Below, piece by piece: positions 32,625-42,635 of a stretch of DNA of 64,000 nt. The stretch is from contig SMSO01000014.1 in assembly GCA_004764695.1 (NCBI GenBank), positions 943,148 to 1,007,147 on the forward strand, written 5' to 3'. The translations under genes were made by a program, and so were the position numbers. This DNA comes from Schizochytrium sp. TIO01 (Eukaryota; Sar; Bigyra; Thraustochytrida; Thraustochytriidae). The number at the start of each line of letters is the position of its first letter. Within the stretch, counting starts at the first letter, position 1. The notes beneath the pieces are model-generated. The model made no database searches and was not told the origin of the DNA. It worked only from the letters and a program-made list of their open reading frames with translations.

Positions 32625-33305
32625 ATGGTCTAGTCTAGTCTTTATTCATGTTAAAAGCTCTACTCCATCAACGATAAAAAGAGTTCTAACTCGCTATCAT
32701 TCTCTCTTATAAGTTATAAATTGTCTCGTTTCTATGATTATTCACAAAATTATCCTTGTCTGTACAACCATGTTGTATACTGAATTCGATTGATTCCCAA
32801 TAATGATAGGTGCATATATCCAAAATTTGCAGGAAAGATGGTCAAAAGAAAAGGCCCAAGATGTCATTGTGCTCCAAATACATGAGATTTTCCCCAGGTA
32901 GAAGCTGCACTACTTCAAAGATATCATTCTGTGTTTTGGCTCTCGTATCATTACTATCAACATACCCAATGATCTATAATCTTGCTCTTGAACGTTTAAT
33001 AGTACTTCAACCTTGTTCTAATGTTCAAGATGGTTTCCGCAATTTCTTGTCTCTATAAATGCGTGTCTATTCTCTCTTCGCGAATTACTTCGTGTTTCAT
33101 GCAGTCCCAAGTTTCTCCTCATCATCCTGTAGCCAAATTCTATTGCCTTTGATTCTTTTGTTGTAATTGTACCACCAAATTCGATTTTCCGCCCCAGAAG
33201 TGTGGCATCCTCTTGTAAGTGCTAGGAGTATGTATAGCAGTTCCACTAATAGTAGCCCTTTTACATTCGAGGATGCTTGCCTGCCCAATCACTTGATGGA
33301 CGAAC
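32625..33305. other. Intergenic spacer
   Basis: AT-rich 3' flank of MIOX and 5' flank of the Popeye gene. No supported gene. Confidence 0.5.
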
Positions 33306-34659
33306 ATGAGCCAATTCATAAACTCCGTGGAACTCCAGAGTGACATTTGCAACCTTAAGAGGTGAGGGGCAGGAGGGCCCGGGCCTGGCTGGTGCACTGG
33401 CACTGATTGTTGACGTTGTCAAGAGGATGGTCGTCGTTATCAACGATGCACAAGGCCTATGGAGCCAATTGGGCAGCTTCTTGTTCATCGCTGGAGGTGT
33501 TTTTGCAGACCTGATGTTGGTACGCTTGTTCCTGCTACTCGCGTATATTTTTCTTTTGTTCAATGCACTTGTGGGCTTCCCGTCTTGGCCTGACTTGTAT
33601 AGTCCTTTTGACTCCATTTCTATTGATAGCGTGTTTTGGAATGCGATGGGATGTTACGTGCAACTTAGCGGACTTGTACGCCTACTACTTGATGAAAGAA
33701 AAGTGCCTATGGATGAGGAGGAGTCGGCTGTTTGGCGCATGTTTTATCGCTACAGTGGAATCTCGCGAATGCTTTTTAAGATGAATATTCTTGACTATGG
33801 GCGATTTGATACATTTGCTCCTGGAGCGCAAATTATTGATGAGATCGAGGAAACAGCAATGTTCCCCGCTGATGGCTATGATAATCTAACATATATGCAT
33901 GATGTCATTACGCACCGTGAGAATGCTAACGCAGTCAGCGAGCCAGAACATGAGCGGCGTCTATATATCATCCTTGAGGGCCATGTGCGTGCTGTCACGA
34001 ATATCCACGGTAAGAAAACGCATTTGCGTTTTTCATCAGGCGATATGTTTGAGTTTCGCTATCTTAATCTTTTTGGAGTTCACGCAGGTTTTCTTGACAG
34101 TTCAATGAGTGCAAGAGCACGAACTGTGGTTCGCACTTTTAGCATCCCTGTCAAGTCCCTTGAGCTGATGGCTACAGGTTCAGGGCCTATGCGCCAGGCC
34201 TGGCTGAGTACAATCATTGCCCACATTTCTCGCGAGGCTGAGCGACCAGATCTCTATTACGATCGTCAAGCAGACTTGGGTGTCGCTGACGATACTGATT
34301 TGGTTGAGCCGTTGATGCGTCGAGCAAGCATCTTTGATCCCTTGTCTGATGAGGAGCTTCCGCCTCCTGATTCACCTGGTTCTGGCATGTTTTTCAAACG
34401 GCCAGTCTTGACGTTGTATAAACTTTGCCGGGAGACATTTACGCCCCCTTGGCCTTTTCAACGACCTTTCCCAGGTCTTCGTCACAAGCTAGATGTCCCA
34501 CCAGCTGGTCGACGGGCTGCAGAGCATGTGCGTTCGCAGTTGCAAAGAATGACCATCAAAGCTTCTCAAACATCAGCAAATCCAAGCACTTCATTTCCTC
34601 GTGATCGAACAGCTTGGACACGCCTCCAACCCTCCACCAAAGATGTCGAAATGGCATAA
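33306..34659 (+). CDS. Popeye-domain (cAMP-binding) membrane protein, two exons
   Basis: Model: exon 1 33306-33361 (ATG AGC ..., MSQFINSVELQSDICNLK) and exon 2 33426-34659, joined across a 64-nt intron (GTGAGG donor, CAAGAG acceptor); the phase-2 junction restores an Arg codon; 429 residues. Exon 2 alone is open back to 33340 but has no upstream ATG before 33427. Three hydrophobic segments (about 32-52, 54-75 and 88-110) precede a Popeye domain. The order matches the family: WNAMGCYVQLSGLVRLLLDERKVP, then a helix resembling the linker before the nucleotide fold, RLYIILEGHVRAV, FSSGDMFEFRYLN and TVVRTFSIPVKSLEL. Popeye proteins bind cAMP at the inner face of the plasma membrane. The C-terminal ~110 residues are basic, Pro/Ser-rich and disordered. 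Confidence 0.82.
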
Positions 34660-35237
34660 GTGTTATTTTTTAGCATGGGCGTTTTCATTCCTAAAGAACA
34701 TTGCGATTATACAGTTTGGATAACTCAGCTTCAGATCCTGTCATCAGTCGAGTGGCTATCAAAGTGGAACTCTTCACCTTTTTGGAGCTCTTCAGCTATA
34801 CTTTGCCATAGATGTTGCCCTGTTCGGGACGATGGCCTCCAGTAAATTAAAGATACACCAAAATCAAAACCAAACTGTTACTAAGCGAAACCTTTGATAG
34901 ATGATATATGAAAAATGAAGTCCCATAGCTAATCCAACCCTTTTGCTGTGTCCGCGGTGGCTATTTTCCCTTTGCCTTGTCTTAGCGCCGGTATCGCCAA
35001 CATCGGCGAAGGCCTCCAGAAAATCACAGATGCACCAAAATCAAAATCAAAATCAAACTCTTACTAAGCGAAACTTTTGATAGATGATATATGGAAATTG
35101 AAGTCCCATAGCTAATCCAACCCTTTGGCTGCTTCCGCGGTGGCTATTTCCCCTTTGCCTTGTCTTAGCGCCGGTATCGCCAACATCGGCGAAGGAGTCA
35201 AACTTGACTTGGACCCCTGGGTTCAACTTGATCTTGA
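34660..35237. other. Intergenic region with tandem duplication
   Basis: Downstream of the Popeye gene; most of it is the duplication at 34831-35193. Otherwise no gene. Confidence 0.5.
34831..35193. repeat. Direct tandem duplication (~180 bp, two copies)
   Basis: 34831-35007 and 35008-35193 share most of their bases, including GATAGATGATATATG, TCCCATAGCTAATCCAACCC, CCGCGGTGGCTATTT and GCGCCGGTATCGCCAACATC. The second copy has a 6-bp insertion in an AAATCA run. Confidence 0.9.
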
Positions 35238-36266
35238 ATGTCGCCAACAGGGTGTAGTGACATGGTGTGCTTTGCGTTGGCAGAAATTTCCACAACCTGG
35301 GAAGTGTCATATGATCGCAGCCATCACCAAACCACTGCTAGGCGCCCACCACTTGGTCGACGATGCTCCTCAGCAGACGGCAGCAAAGATGATCTTGACT
35401 GGATCATGGTGCGACGAACCCTGAGTGAGTCTCTGCAAGTTGTGCAGTGTGACTGCATCACGATAAGCGGGACCAAGAATGATGGCGCCCCTTTTTGGAG
35501 ACATTCGGTCTCCTCAAGTCACGCCATATTGCTCTTTATCCAGAAACTTGCAGAGCGAGCTTCACCACGATCAGAAGCAAACTGGAGGCGCTCGAAATTC
35601 CCTCCCTGCTGTCATGAAGAGATCCTCTTCGGTTCTGGGCACGGCTCTCGTCAGTTCGAAGAACTCGCATCCTGTGCTAGAAGAGAGCAGGCGCCACTTT
35701 TGTTGAACTTGCTATTAGGCAACCGCTATGTGATACTAACTATTAGTGCCTACCTACTCATCGATGATCAAATTATCTTCTCCGTGGAACTTTCTTACAC
35801 CTCTGACCCACACTTGAAACGATATTATTTATCCCCGCAGCCCTCCTTGCTCTCTCTGCATTCCACTGAATATAGGGGTATGCAGAGGAGTGTGAGTGCC
35901 ATAAATTCAACAGAAGCTAAATTTGAGTGGCTTCCCTCTGCACGCACCCTACCAAGTTTCCAGTGGAGGCCCTCTGTCTCCTTCACTGGAAAAATTAAAA
36001 CCCACTGCCTCACAGTCCCGAACATTCTCCCTGTCCCCAAAAGAAAACTCTCCAACGGCACACGAGTCCTTGTTCAGCAACCCACCCTCTATTCTCACAC
36101 ACTGTTTGAAAAATCTACCTCCATATCCTCCTCATCTAATGTATATCCTAATACCCACCCTCGTCACACCCCTCATTCTTTTATGTACTGCCCCCTCTTT
36201 TTCCCAAAGTTTCTTTTCCTTTTCTCTTCTCTCAGAACAAACAAATTAACTTTAAAAATAAACTAA
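35238..36266 (+). CDS. Orphan open frame, doubtful
   Basis: 342 codons from ATG 35238 to a stop at 36266, unusually long for a spacer in this window. Not recognised; no signal peptide, transmembrane segments or family motif. The second half is Ser/Pro/Leu-rich and ends in Phe/Lys-rich AT-rich sequence, which argues for chance or decayed sequence. It starts just after the tandem duplication. It could be a young orphan gene or a remnant; expression data would decide. Confidence 0.2.
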   Translation: MSPTGCSDMVCFALAEISTTWEVSYDRSHHQTTARRPPLGRRCSSADGSKDDLDWIMVRRTLSESLQVVQCDCITISGTKNDGAPFWRHSVSSSHAILLFIQKLAERASPRSEANWRRSKFPPCCHEEILFGSGHGSRQFEELASCARREQAPLLLNLLLGNRYVILTISAYLLIDDQIIFSVELSYTSDPHLKRYYLSPQPSLLSLHSTEYRGMQRSVSAINSTEAKFEWLPSARTLPSFQWRPSVSFTGKIKTHCLTVPNILPVPKRKLSNGTRVLVQQPTLYSHTLFEKSTSISSSSNVYPNTHPRHTPHSFMYCPLFFPKFLFLFSSLRTNKLTLKIN

Positions 36267-37004
36267 AAAGCAGATAAAAACATTATTTTCAACTGTCGAG
36301 GCGGCTTTAATTGTATCCTAAGTACTACTATTGATTTGCCTAGCTTTCCTTTCGTTTGCTGCAGTCTGGCAGGAGAGTTCCACGTCTATAGGACCACCTA
36401 ATCTAAACAATAGCCTCCCATCGTCTCTTCTCTTTAGCCTTATCTACCGCGTACTAGGAGTGCTCAACAGGCGAAGGAGAGAAAGGAAAAGAAAAGAAAA
36501 GAAAAGAAATAGGTGCCTACTTTAAAAGAGAAGGCTAGGGATCCTATAGTATATGGTATTTGCGAGGCTGCGCGGAGTGGTTATTTCTTTCTTTCTTTCT
36601 ATCTTTCTTTCTGTCTTTCTTTCTTTAGTTGGTTATTCTTCGGCTGCATTTTCGTTCCTTCGTTCCTTCGTGGATCTTTGTGGATCTTTGCGGGTCTTTC
36701 TTTCCATCAAATATGCGTCGTTCTTCCCTCTCGAAGGCCTCGTTCTCTTTCCTCTGCTCTCTTACCCTGCGCATCACGGACCTTCTTCTTTCCCTCTGCG
36801 GATTTCTTCGGTACGTGAGAGAGATTTCTAAGGATTCTTTCTTTCTTTCTTTCTTTCTTTCAAGGAGCGCTCTGAGAAAGGAAGACGCACTAAGGCTGCA
36901 ATAGCACCTCCTATTGACAGAAAAGGCCGATTATATCTTGAGCTTTTTTTTCTTACTCTCTTTCTTTCTCTCTTTCTCTGCTTCTTTGCTTTAGTTTTCT
37001 TTCT

Positions 37005-37040
<36 letters not shown>

Positions 37041-37130
37041 TGCACATTGAAGAAGATCGCAGAAACTTGAGGCCTCTTCGTGAGATAAGGAGGCTGAGCC
37101 TGTCCTTTCTTGAGAGCAGTGGCCTCTGCT

Positions 37131-37160
37131 GATCTGATCTGATCTGATCTGATCTGATCT
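37131..37160. repeat. (GATCT)6 pentanucleotide repeat
   Basis: Six perfect GATCT units with a partial seventh. Confidence 0.9.
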
Positions 37161-37458
37161 GGTGTGGGTCTCGTCTTGGTCTGGTCTGCCTGGTATGCAT
37201 TCGATTCAATGTCCTTTTGTTCTCGTTTGCTTTCTGAGACTGTTTCATTCTGGGTATTCTTTATCATTGTTGTGACAGAAAGTTGAACGAAGCAGAACTC
37301 TTTTTAATGTTCATGAAAAAGTAAATACAATGAGAGATAGAATAACGCACTGCAAAACAAAAGAGGATTGTTAATCCAATTAATTAATTGAAATTAATTA
37401 AAATTAAGTAATTAAATTTTAAGTACTTGTTTCCTTAGTGTAAGAAAGGGGAGAGTAA

Positions 37459-37480
37459 AGAGAGAGAGAGAGAGAGAGAG
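37459..37480. repeat. (AG)11 dinucleotide repeat
   Basis: Perfect AG run. Confidence 0.9.
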
Positions 37481-37708
37481 CGAGAAAATAAACAGATAGA
37501 TCCCAACAGACCCCTTTCTCTTGCGCCCGCGCCTCGACACGAAGCTTACACGCGCCCCGCGCTACGCACGCTCCCTCGCGCTTTTGCCTGCTTGATTGCT
37601 TGCTCGGTTCGCCTGCAGCGTTTTTCGTAGCGTAGAAGAGCGATCGCAGCAACGGATCTCGTCGTTTGCACTCTCCGTTAGACAACTACGTCTATAGTGC
37701 TTCAATAA

Positions 37709-37727
37709 GTACGTACGTACGTACGTA
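37709..37727. repeat. (ACGT)n self-complementary repeat
   Basis: Nearly five ACGT units, palindromic, about 120 bp upstream of ATG8. Confidence 0.85.
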
Positions 37728-37846
37728 GCTTCACGGAGGCCCATCAAAACACTTGAAGTACCTTCATCTGGGGAAGGGCTTTGTCTATTCTAGGCGCTAC
37801 ACGTTTCTTTACAGTAGTCTGCGATTGAGGTTTAGAAGTGCAAAAC

Positions 37847-38242
37847 ATGCAGTTCAAAAAGGAACACCCTTTCGAGAAGCGCGAGCAGGAATCGCAGCGT
37901 ATTCGCTCTAAGTACCCCGACCGAGTACCTGTGATCTGCGAGCGTGACCCTCGCAGCGACATTCCGGATATTGACAAGAAAAAGTACCTTGTACCGAATG
38001 ACCTCACCGTTGGCCAGTTTGTCTATGTCATTCGGAAGCGCATCAAGGTCAAGGCCGAAAAGGCAATCTACGTCTTTATCGACAATGTGCTTCCGCCTAC
38101 CGCAGCTCTGATGTCTTCCATCTACGAGGACAAGAAGGACAAGGATGGTTTTCTTTACGTAACTTACTCTGGCGAGAGCACGTTTGGCGCTCTCACAGAA
38201 GAGGATCTCGCAGCTGTCTTTGAGGAGCTCTCCTCTAACTGA
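37847..38242 (+). CDS. ATG8: Autophagy ubiquitin-like protein ATG8
   Basis: An in-frame ATG at 37838 exists, but the family start (M[11 protein letters not shown]) favours 37847, giving 131 residues. The fold is clear: two N-terminal helices ([29 protein letters not shown]), [41 protein letters not shown] and [15 protein letters not shown]. Gly114 is the residue expected to be exposed by the protease ATG4 and joined to phosphatidylethanolamine. Yeast Atg8 has one residue after this Gly and animal homologues a few; here 17 follow ([17 protein letters not shown]), acidic and possibly helical. There is no splice signal to remove them. The protein acts on autophagosome membranes. Confidence 0.97.
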   Translation: MQFKKEHPFEKREQESQRIRSKYPDRVPVICERDPRSDIPDIDKKKYLVPNDLTVGQFVYVIRKRIKVKAEKAIYVFIDNVLPPTAALMSSIYEDKKDKDGFLYVTYSGESTFGALTEEDLAAVFEELSSN

Positions 38243-39170
38243 GTTCGAAAGACCGACCATAGGTGTGATCTCCTGGCTATGGAGAGGCGGGTCAAATTTG
38301 TCAATGCACATGACGCCATTCGATCCCCCTGACCTGCCAAACCTGGTATAATGTAGAATCCACGATGTTTTTACACGCATGAGCTCAAGAGTTATCTGCC
38401 TCGGCAATTAATTATGCAGCATCTACAACACCCAAGACAGAAGGCCGCTTCAGGCAAGGAGCGGTTGAGTAGCATCTTAGAGGACGCTCCAAAATGACGG
38501 ACGATGTAGTGCCCTACACGGCTAAATGCCTTGTTTGAACTGTATACACATTCGCACACACTTCATTCCCAAAGAAACCCTGCGCGTAACAGCAGCATTA
38601 GCAGTGAGTTGCTCTAGATGACTTGGATTTTGCTGAAGTCAGATCAGAGACAGTTGTCGGGCCTTTGGGAGCATTACTTACTCTTTAAATAATCAAACAT
38701 GTACAGATTCCCTTTAGCACGTTAAGTTTCTTCTGTTGTTCCCGAATGTCTCGGTTTCCTTATTTACTCTAAACCTTCATCATAAAACACAGCATGTAAT
38801 TTATTTAGGTTTATTCTGTGGTACTATGGATAACATGGAATGGGTAAAATAAAGTGAAGCGTTGCCTCAGTCTATCTTTGTCATTATTATATTTGTCTTT
38901 GCCGCAGGAGCTACCCTCACTCAAAGACTTGCCTGCTTAGATTGCAAGCACTTTGGACAGGTATGCTGAAACTTCTCCACTCGTTATGAATCTTGAGTTT
39001 CAGAATGTATCGTTTATACATTTCCAAAAAAGGTAGTTGTTTGCCTGCTCCTTATAATATCTTAAAAGAATAAAAACGTGAATGTGATTAGGCCTTTATC
39101 CCTCGGCTAGAGAGGTAGCCACAACTGCAAAATCAGGCATGTAGCTTAAGCTTGAGATTCCCCATGTTAT
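38243..39170. other. Convergent intergenic region
   Basis: 3' flanks of ATG8 (+) and the UBA-like gene (-). No gene supported. Confidence 0.5.
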
Positions 39171-40119
39171 TTACATTCCAAGAAACTGAAGGGCTTTAGG
39201 CAAGTCTCTCCCAACATTCTCAAATACATCTCGAGCCAAATCTCTGTCCCCTTGGCAAAAGTTTACCAACGCTTCAAGATCATCTGCTTCTTGTGCTGAT
39301 AGTGACAATGAACCAGAAGACCCTGACTTGTTGTTACCGGTCGAAGAGTCCTGAGCTTTGCTTAAGACTCCGTCAGTGAGGTCCACAACGGGATCTACGG
39401 AGTTGTGGGCGAAATTGGCGTCAGAATCCGAGGTCGAACTCGATTGGACCAGAGACAACGCGACCTGAAGGTTTCGCCCTGCACTGTGGAAGAGGTCATT
39501 GGCAAGCTCAACGTCGCCATTACATGCTGCAATGAGAGCGTCCTGATCCGTCTGGGCGTTGTCGGGCTCTCCAGTGAGAATGCGGAGCGTGGCATCTGGA
39601 TGTTGCAGAGCGTCAACGAGAGTTGCGTTGCTCAAGGCATGAACGCGATCCGAAGTCTCGCGGGCATCGGCTCCGGCCTCTATCAAGCTCTGTATCTGCA
39701 CGAGCCGAGCGCGCGTGCGGTCCCTCAACATCTTCGCTACCACGGCCTTGGGTTTCGAATCTGGCTTCGCCAGTCGTGAGTTCCGAGTTCTCAGAGTGTC
39801 ACTGCTGCCACAGAAGCTTAAGCCCACCAATTGTTTTCAATGTAATTAGCTGCTCTTAGTTGCCACCTAAAATCACAATTTGCATTTCTCTGGGTTCTAT
39901 CCAATCCTTCAGATTCATAGTGAAGGTGAGAGTGAGAGTGATCACTCACAATCGCAAACCTGCCCGAAAGCCAGATTCCATCCACCACTTGAGTTGCTTC
40001 AATTGCTCTTCAATCATGAACAGATTCGGCATCTCAGTGCTTTCAGACCCCTCAACTTCGTCAATCTTCAACGGCCCTTCTTTAAACATCATGATCTCCA
40101 ATTCTCCGAGGGATGCCAT
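39171..40119 (-). CDS. Protein with two UBA-like repeats, two exons
   Basis: Model: exon 1 40119-39950 (MASLGELEIMMFKEGP...) and exon 2 39804-39171, joined across a 145-nt intron with a GTGAGT donor and a GGCAG acceptor; the phase-2 junction gives Phe; 267 residues. An alternative acceptor 3 nt on (GCAGCAG) also keeps frame. Exon 2 alone has no ATG before 39731. The C-terminal half carries two similar ~30-residue units: LIAACNGDVELANDLFHSAGRNLQVAL and LVNFCQGDRDLARDVFENVGRDLPKAL, patterned like UBA/CUE helical bundles that often bind ubiquitin. The N-terminal part is charged (IEEQLKQLKWWME). The family is not identified, so ubiquitin binding is inference. Confidence 0.65.
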
Positions 40120-40156
40120 GGCCTCGAGTTGTTTGTGCTTTGACTTCTTGACTTGA

Positions 40157-40650
40157 GTTCTTATAGAAAGCAATGGACAGAGAAGCAGGCTGCCCGCGTG
40201 CTTTGACTACTGCAGGTTCTGCGCAAGGTAAACGATTTATCTGAATAGCCTCCGGTTGGTGAGAGTGACCTGCGTTATTAATTAACCTGGTACTTCACTC
40301 CTAGCGACTGCCTTGCAACCTGTAGCAACTGCCTTGATGGTCATCGAGTCTGTGCAATGTGCTCTAATCAGCTGCTCAACCCCATGGCAGTAGCAGGTGA
40401 TATCTCGAGCGACACCACACAGTCTAGACGTTCACAAGAGGAGCCTCGAGCAAAAGGCCGCTCGCTCTCCGTCCCAAGGTTGAGCCAGAACATCGTCAAA
40501 ACGAAGAATTCTGTTAACTTCGCATTACCGGGACCTCTACTGGGAATACTATGTGTGGAGCTAGCGAGTGCAGTAACAGTAGAAAGAACAAAGACGAGGA
40601 TCTTGAGGTTCGATGATACAGGAATAAGAGACACAAAATGTAAGGTTTAA
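40157..40650 (+). CDS. Candidate 8-Cys zinc-binding protein, spliced, 5' end unresolved
   Basis: Two exons are visible: the first ends at 40227 and the second runs 40305-40650. The intron is 77 nt (GTAAAC donor, pyrimidine-rich TCACTCCTAG acceptor, branch-like ATTAACC) and joins in phase 2. The joined frame reads CFDYCRFCASDCLATCSNC, then LDGHRVCAMC: eight Cys and one His spaced C-x3-C-x2-C-x3-C-x3-C-x2-C-x6-C-x2-C. Only one side of that pattern lies in each exon, which supports the splice. The remaining ~95 residues are Ser/Arg-rich and unremarkable. No ATG lies in frame between the stop at 40154 and the exon, so a further exon may precede it (acceptor TCTTATAG at 40166). It lies divergently next to the UBA-like gene start. 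Family unknown; the RING-like look is inference. Confidence 0.45.
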
Positions 40651-41141
40651 GATTAGGTTAGCAGGGTCGGGTGAGGATGGCACCACGTTGTTGCCGACGT
40701 GGCGAAGGGCTGAAGGGAGGATGGCGTTAAGGATATATCAAACAACTAAACCGGCTCGAGCGGGCTTTAGCTTGCGCTTGCGGCGGCCAGGGGGCGAGAG
40801 GGAAGACGCCTCGACTGTTCTCGAGAGGTTTGTTCGAGTCTGGGTGGGTTTTAAAGATTTGTGTGGAGGCGTGGGAAGCTGGAAAGCAGCCGCAACTCCC
40901 ACTTTCAACTTTTCAATCAACTTGAGCCTTTGGCAAGACCTTTCGGTTTCTGCAAAGCTCAAAGACACAGAGCCCAGCACGAGAAGCCAGGCGTTCTGGG
41001 GTAGAGCTTTTAGAGTGTATTAAGATTGTCTTACCTTGCATCAAGGGACCAAGACTCTCTGCAAGTTTCTTTCCTTTGTGGAATATCTTCAAAAATCTTT
41101 GATTCGAAACAACAGCCGACAAAATATCTGCTGCTGGCAAA
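40651..41141. other. Upstream region of the TMEM87-like gene
   Basis: GC-rich patch at 40745-40830. Overlapping short frames on both strands without features. Probably promoter and 5' UTR. Confidence 0.4.
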
Positions 41142-42635
41142 ATGAAGTCTACATTAAACAAATGTCTTGCAGCGTTTGCCACTATTGTGGCGCTTAGTAC
41201 GCCTGCCGAAGCTTCAATTTTCTCTTTTGAGAACGAAACTATGTATAGCGGATACATGACTGATTTTATCAAGGACATGCCCATGTTTTCTCGAAGCGAT
41301 AGCCCCGCATGGATCGGAGGCCTTTCAGACCCTTACATTAAGGTCTCTGTCACGGTTCGTCCTCCTGGTGATGATTCTCTGAAGTCGCTCGTCGAGGACG
41401 CTGAAGGAGAGGTTGTCCTAAAAGTATTGCATGGGTGGAGCGATGATGCTCTCTCATCAGAAAGTCAAATGGAAGCTTCTTGCATTGACCCTGTCCCAAG
41501 CAGTTTCAAGGACTCGGAGTCCTGGGAACTCAAGCTCACAGCTAGCCAGGGTGACCCTAGATACCTTGACGGTTCTTATTCTTTCAAGGTAACAGAAACT
41601 GCCTTTCATTTGATTCTTATTTACAACTGCCTCGAGGACGATATCTTCATGGACGTTACATTTGAGTACTACAACCCGTACGGCTATTTGAGTGGATGGA
41701 CTTTCGGAATCCTTCCCATGTCAGGCTTCCTTTGTCTAGGTTACTCTATATTGGCCGTTTTTTACATTGGGCGCTGTGTACAAAATCGTGAGCACATTCT
41801 AGGCCTTCAAAAGGCTATTGTCGCAGTTATTATCATGGGCTTGGTGGAACGTTTTGCACAGTTCATGACTTATCTCGAGATGAACGAGAGTGGTGCTAAG
41901 TCGTGTTGTCCGATGCGTGCTGACCTCACTTTTTCTTCCGCACTTTCGGTACTCAAAAGAAGTTCAAGTGCACTTTTACTCTTGGCCGTTTGCCTGGGCT
42001 TTGGTGTTGTCAAGCCGCGTTTGGAGCGTAGCACAAACCTCAAGATTTTCGCTTTGGGTGTGATTTACACTTTTTCCTCACTTCTTCTTGACTTTCAGCG
42101 AATTGCTGATATTAGCAAGCACGGCCGCCCTACGGAGCCTCTCTACTTTTCATCCTTGATTGTCAGTGTTTGTGACGTAATCATTCTCTTTTGGATCTAC
42201 TTTGCAATGAGTGAGATTCTCTACGAGCTCCGCGAGGCTCAGCAAATTGTCAAGCTTGGCATGTACCAACGCCTTGCCCGCGCTCTCTCCTTTTGGGCCT
42301 TCACCTGGATGATTTTCACCATCCTTGAAATGCTGGTGCTACAACAGACTCTTGAGATCTCGTGGAGGTACTGGTACGTGCTTGTTTCCTTCTGGGATCT
42401 CTTCTTCCTCGGAATTCTTTTGCAAATCTGCTACATTTGGGCCCCCTCAGCTCTCACTGCGCAATATGCTTACAGTCAACAGCTGCCAACATCAGATGAC
42501 CTTGACGAATTTGACCAAGTTGGCCTCGAGATGCAGACTCCAGATACTGCTGCTGAGTTTACAATCGACGATGATGACGATGATGAGGACGGGCTTGGCC
42601 ACCGCATCGGTGACGATAAGCTTGTTCGCCACTAA
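41142..42635 (+). CDS. TMEM87/GOST-type seven-transmembrane protein
   Basis: 497 codons, single exon. A signal peptide (about 1-25, CLAAFATIVALSTPAEA) precedes a luminal domain to about 180 that ends in VTFEYYNPYGYLSGW. Seven hydrophobic helices follow (about 185-445). TMEM87-like landmarks: PYGYLSG before TM1, IVAVIIMGLVERFAQFMTYLE in TM2, VLKRSSSALLLLAVCLGFGVVKPRL in TM3, and the C-terminal IWAPSALTAQYAYSQQLP (LWRPSxNNxRYAF in the family). An acidic tail (IDDDDDDEDG) completes the Golgi-type protein. The GOST family acts in Golgi and secretory trafficking, and some members have been reported as channels. The subtype is inferred from motif order. Confidence 0.88.
   Translation: MKSTLNKCLAAFATIVALSTPAEASIFSFENETMYSGYMTDFIKDMPMFSRSDSPAWIGGLSDPYIKVSVTVRPPGDDSLKSLVEDAEGEVVLKVLHGWSDDALSSESQMEASCIDPVPSSFKDSESWELKLTASQGDPRYLDGSYSFKVTETAFHLILIYNCLEDDIFMDVTFEYYNPYGYLSGWTFGILPMSGFLCLGYSILAVFYIGRCVQNREHILGLQKAIVAVIIMGLVERFAQFMTYLEMNESGAKSCCPMRADLTFSSALSVLKRSSSALLLLAVCLGFGVVKPRLERSTNLKIFALGVIYTFSSLLLDFQRIADISKHGRPTEPLYFSSLIVSVCDVIILFWIYFAMSEILYELREAQQIVKLGMYQRLARALSFWAFTWMIFTILEMLVLQQTLEISWRYWYVLVSFWDLFFLGILLQICYIWAPSALTAQYAYSQQLPTSDDLDEFDQVGLEMQTPDTAAEFTIDDDDDDEDGLGHRIGDDKLVRH

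Larger units (their letters stand above)
36267..37846. other. Microsatellite-rich region upstream of ATG8
   Basis: Pyrimidine-rich simple repeats: AAAAG units (about 36483-36508), CTTT units (about 36582-36627, 36836-36862, 37002-37042), GATCT (37131-37160), AG (37459-37480) and ACGT (37709-37727). No gene supported. Confidence 0.6.

Noticed and set aside
37131-37160. GATCT array as a possible protein-binding or telomere-like element
   Set aside because: Six short perfect units amid other microsatellites; simple slippage explains it, and it does not resemble telomere repeats.
40368-40634. Minus-strand frame beginning with a signal-peptide-like stretch
   Set aside because: Starts with GTG, has no ATG, and lies antisense to the second exon of the 8-Cys candidate.
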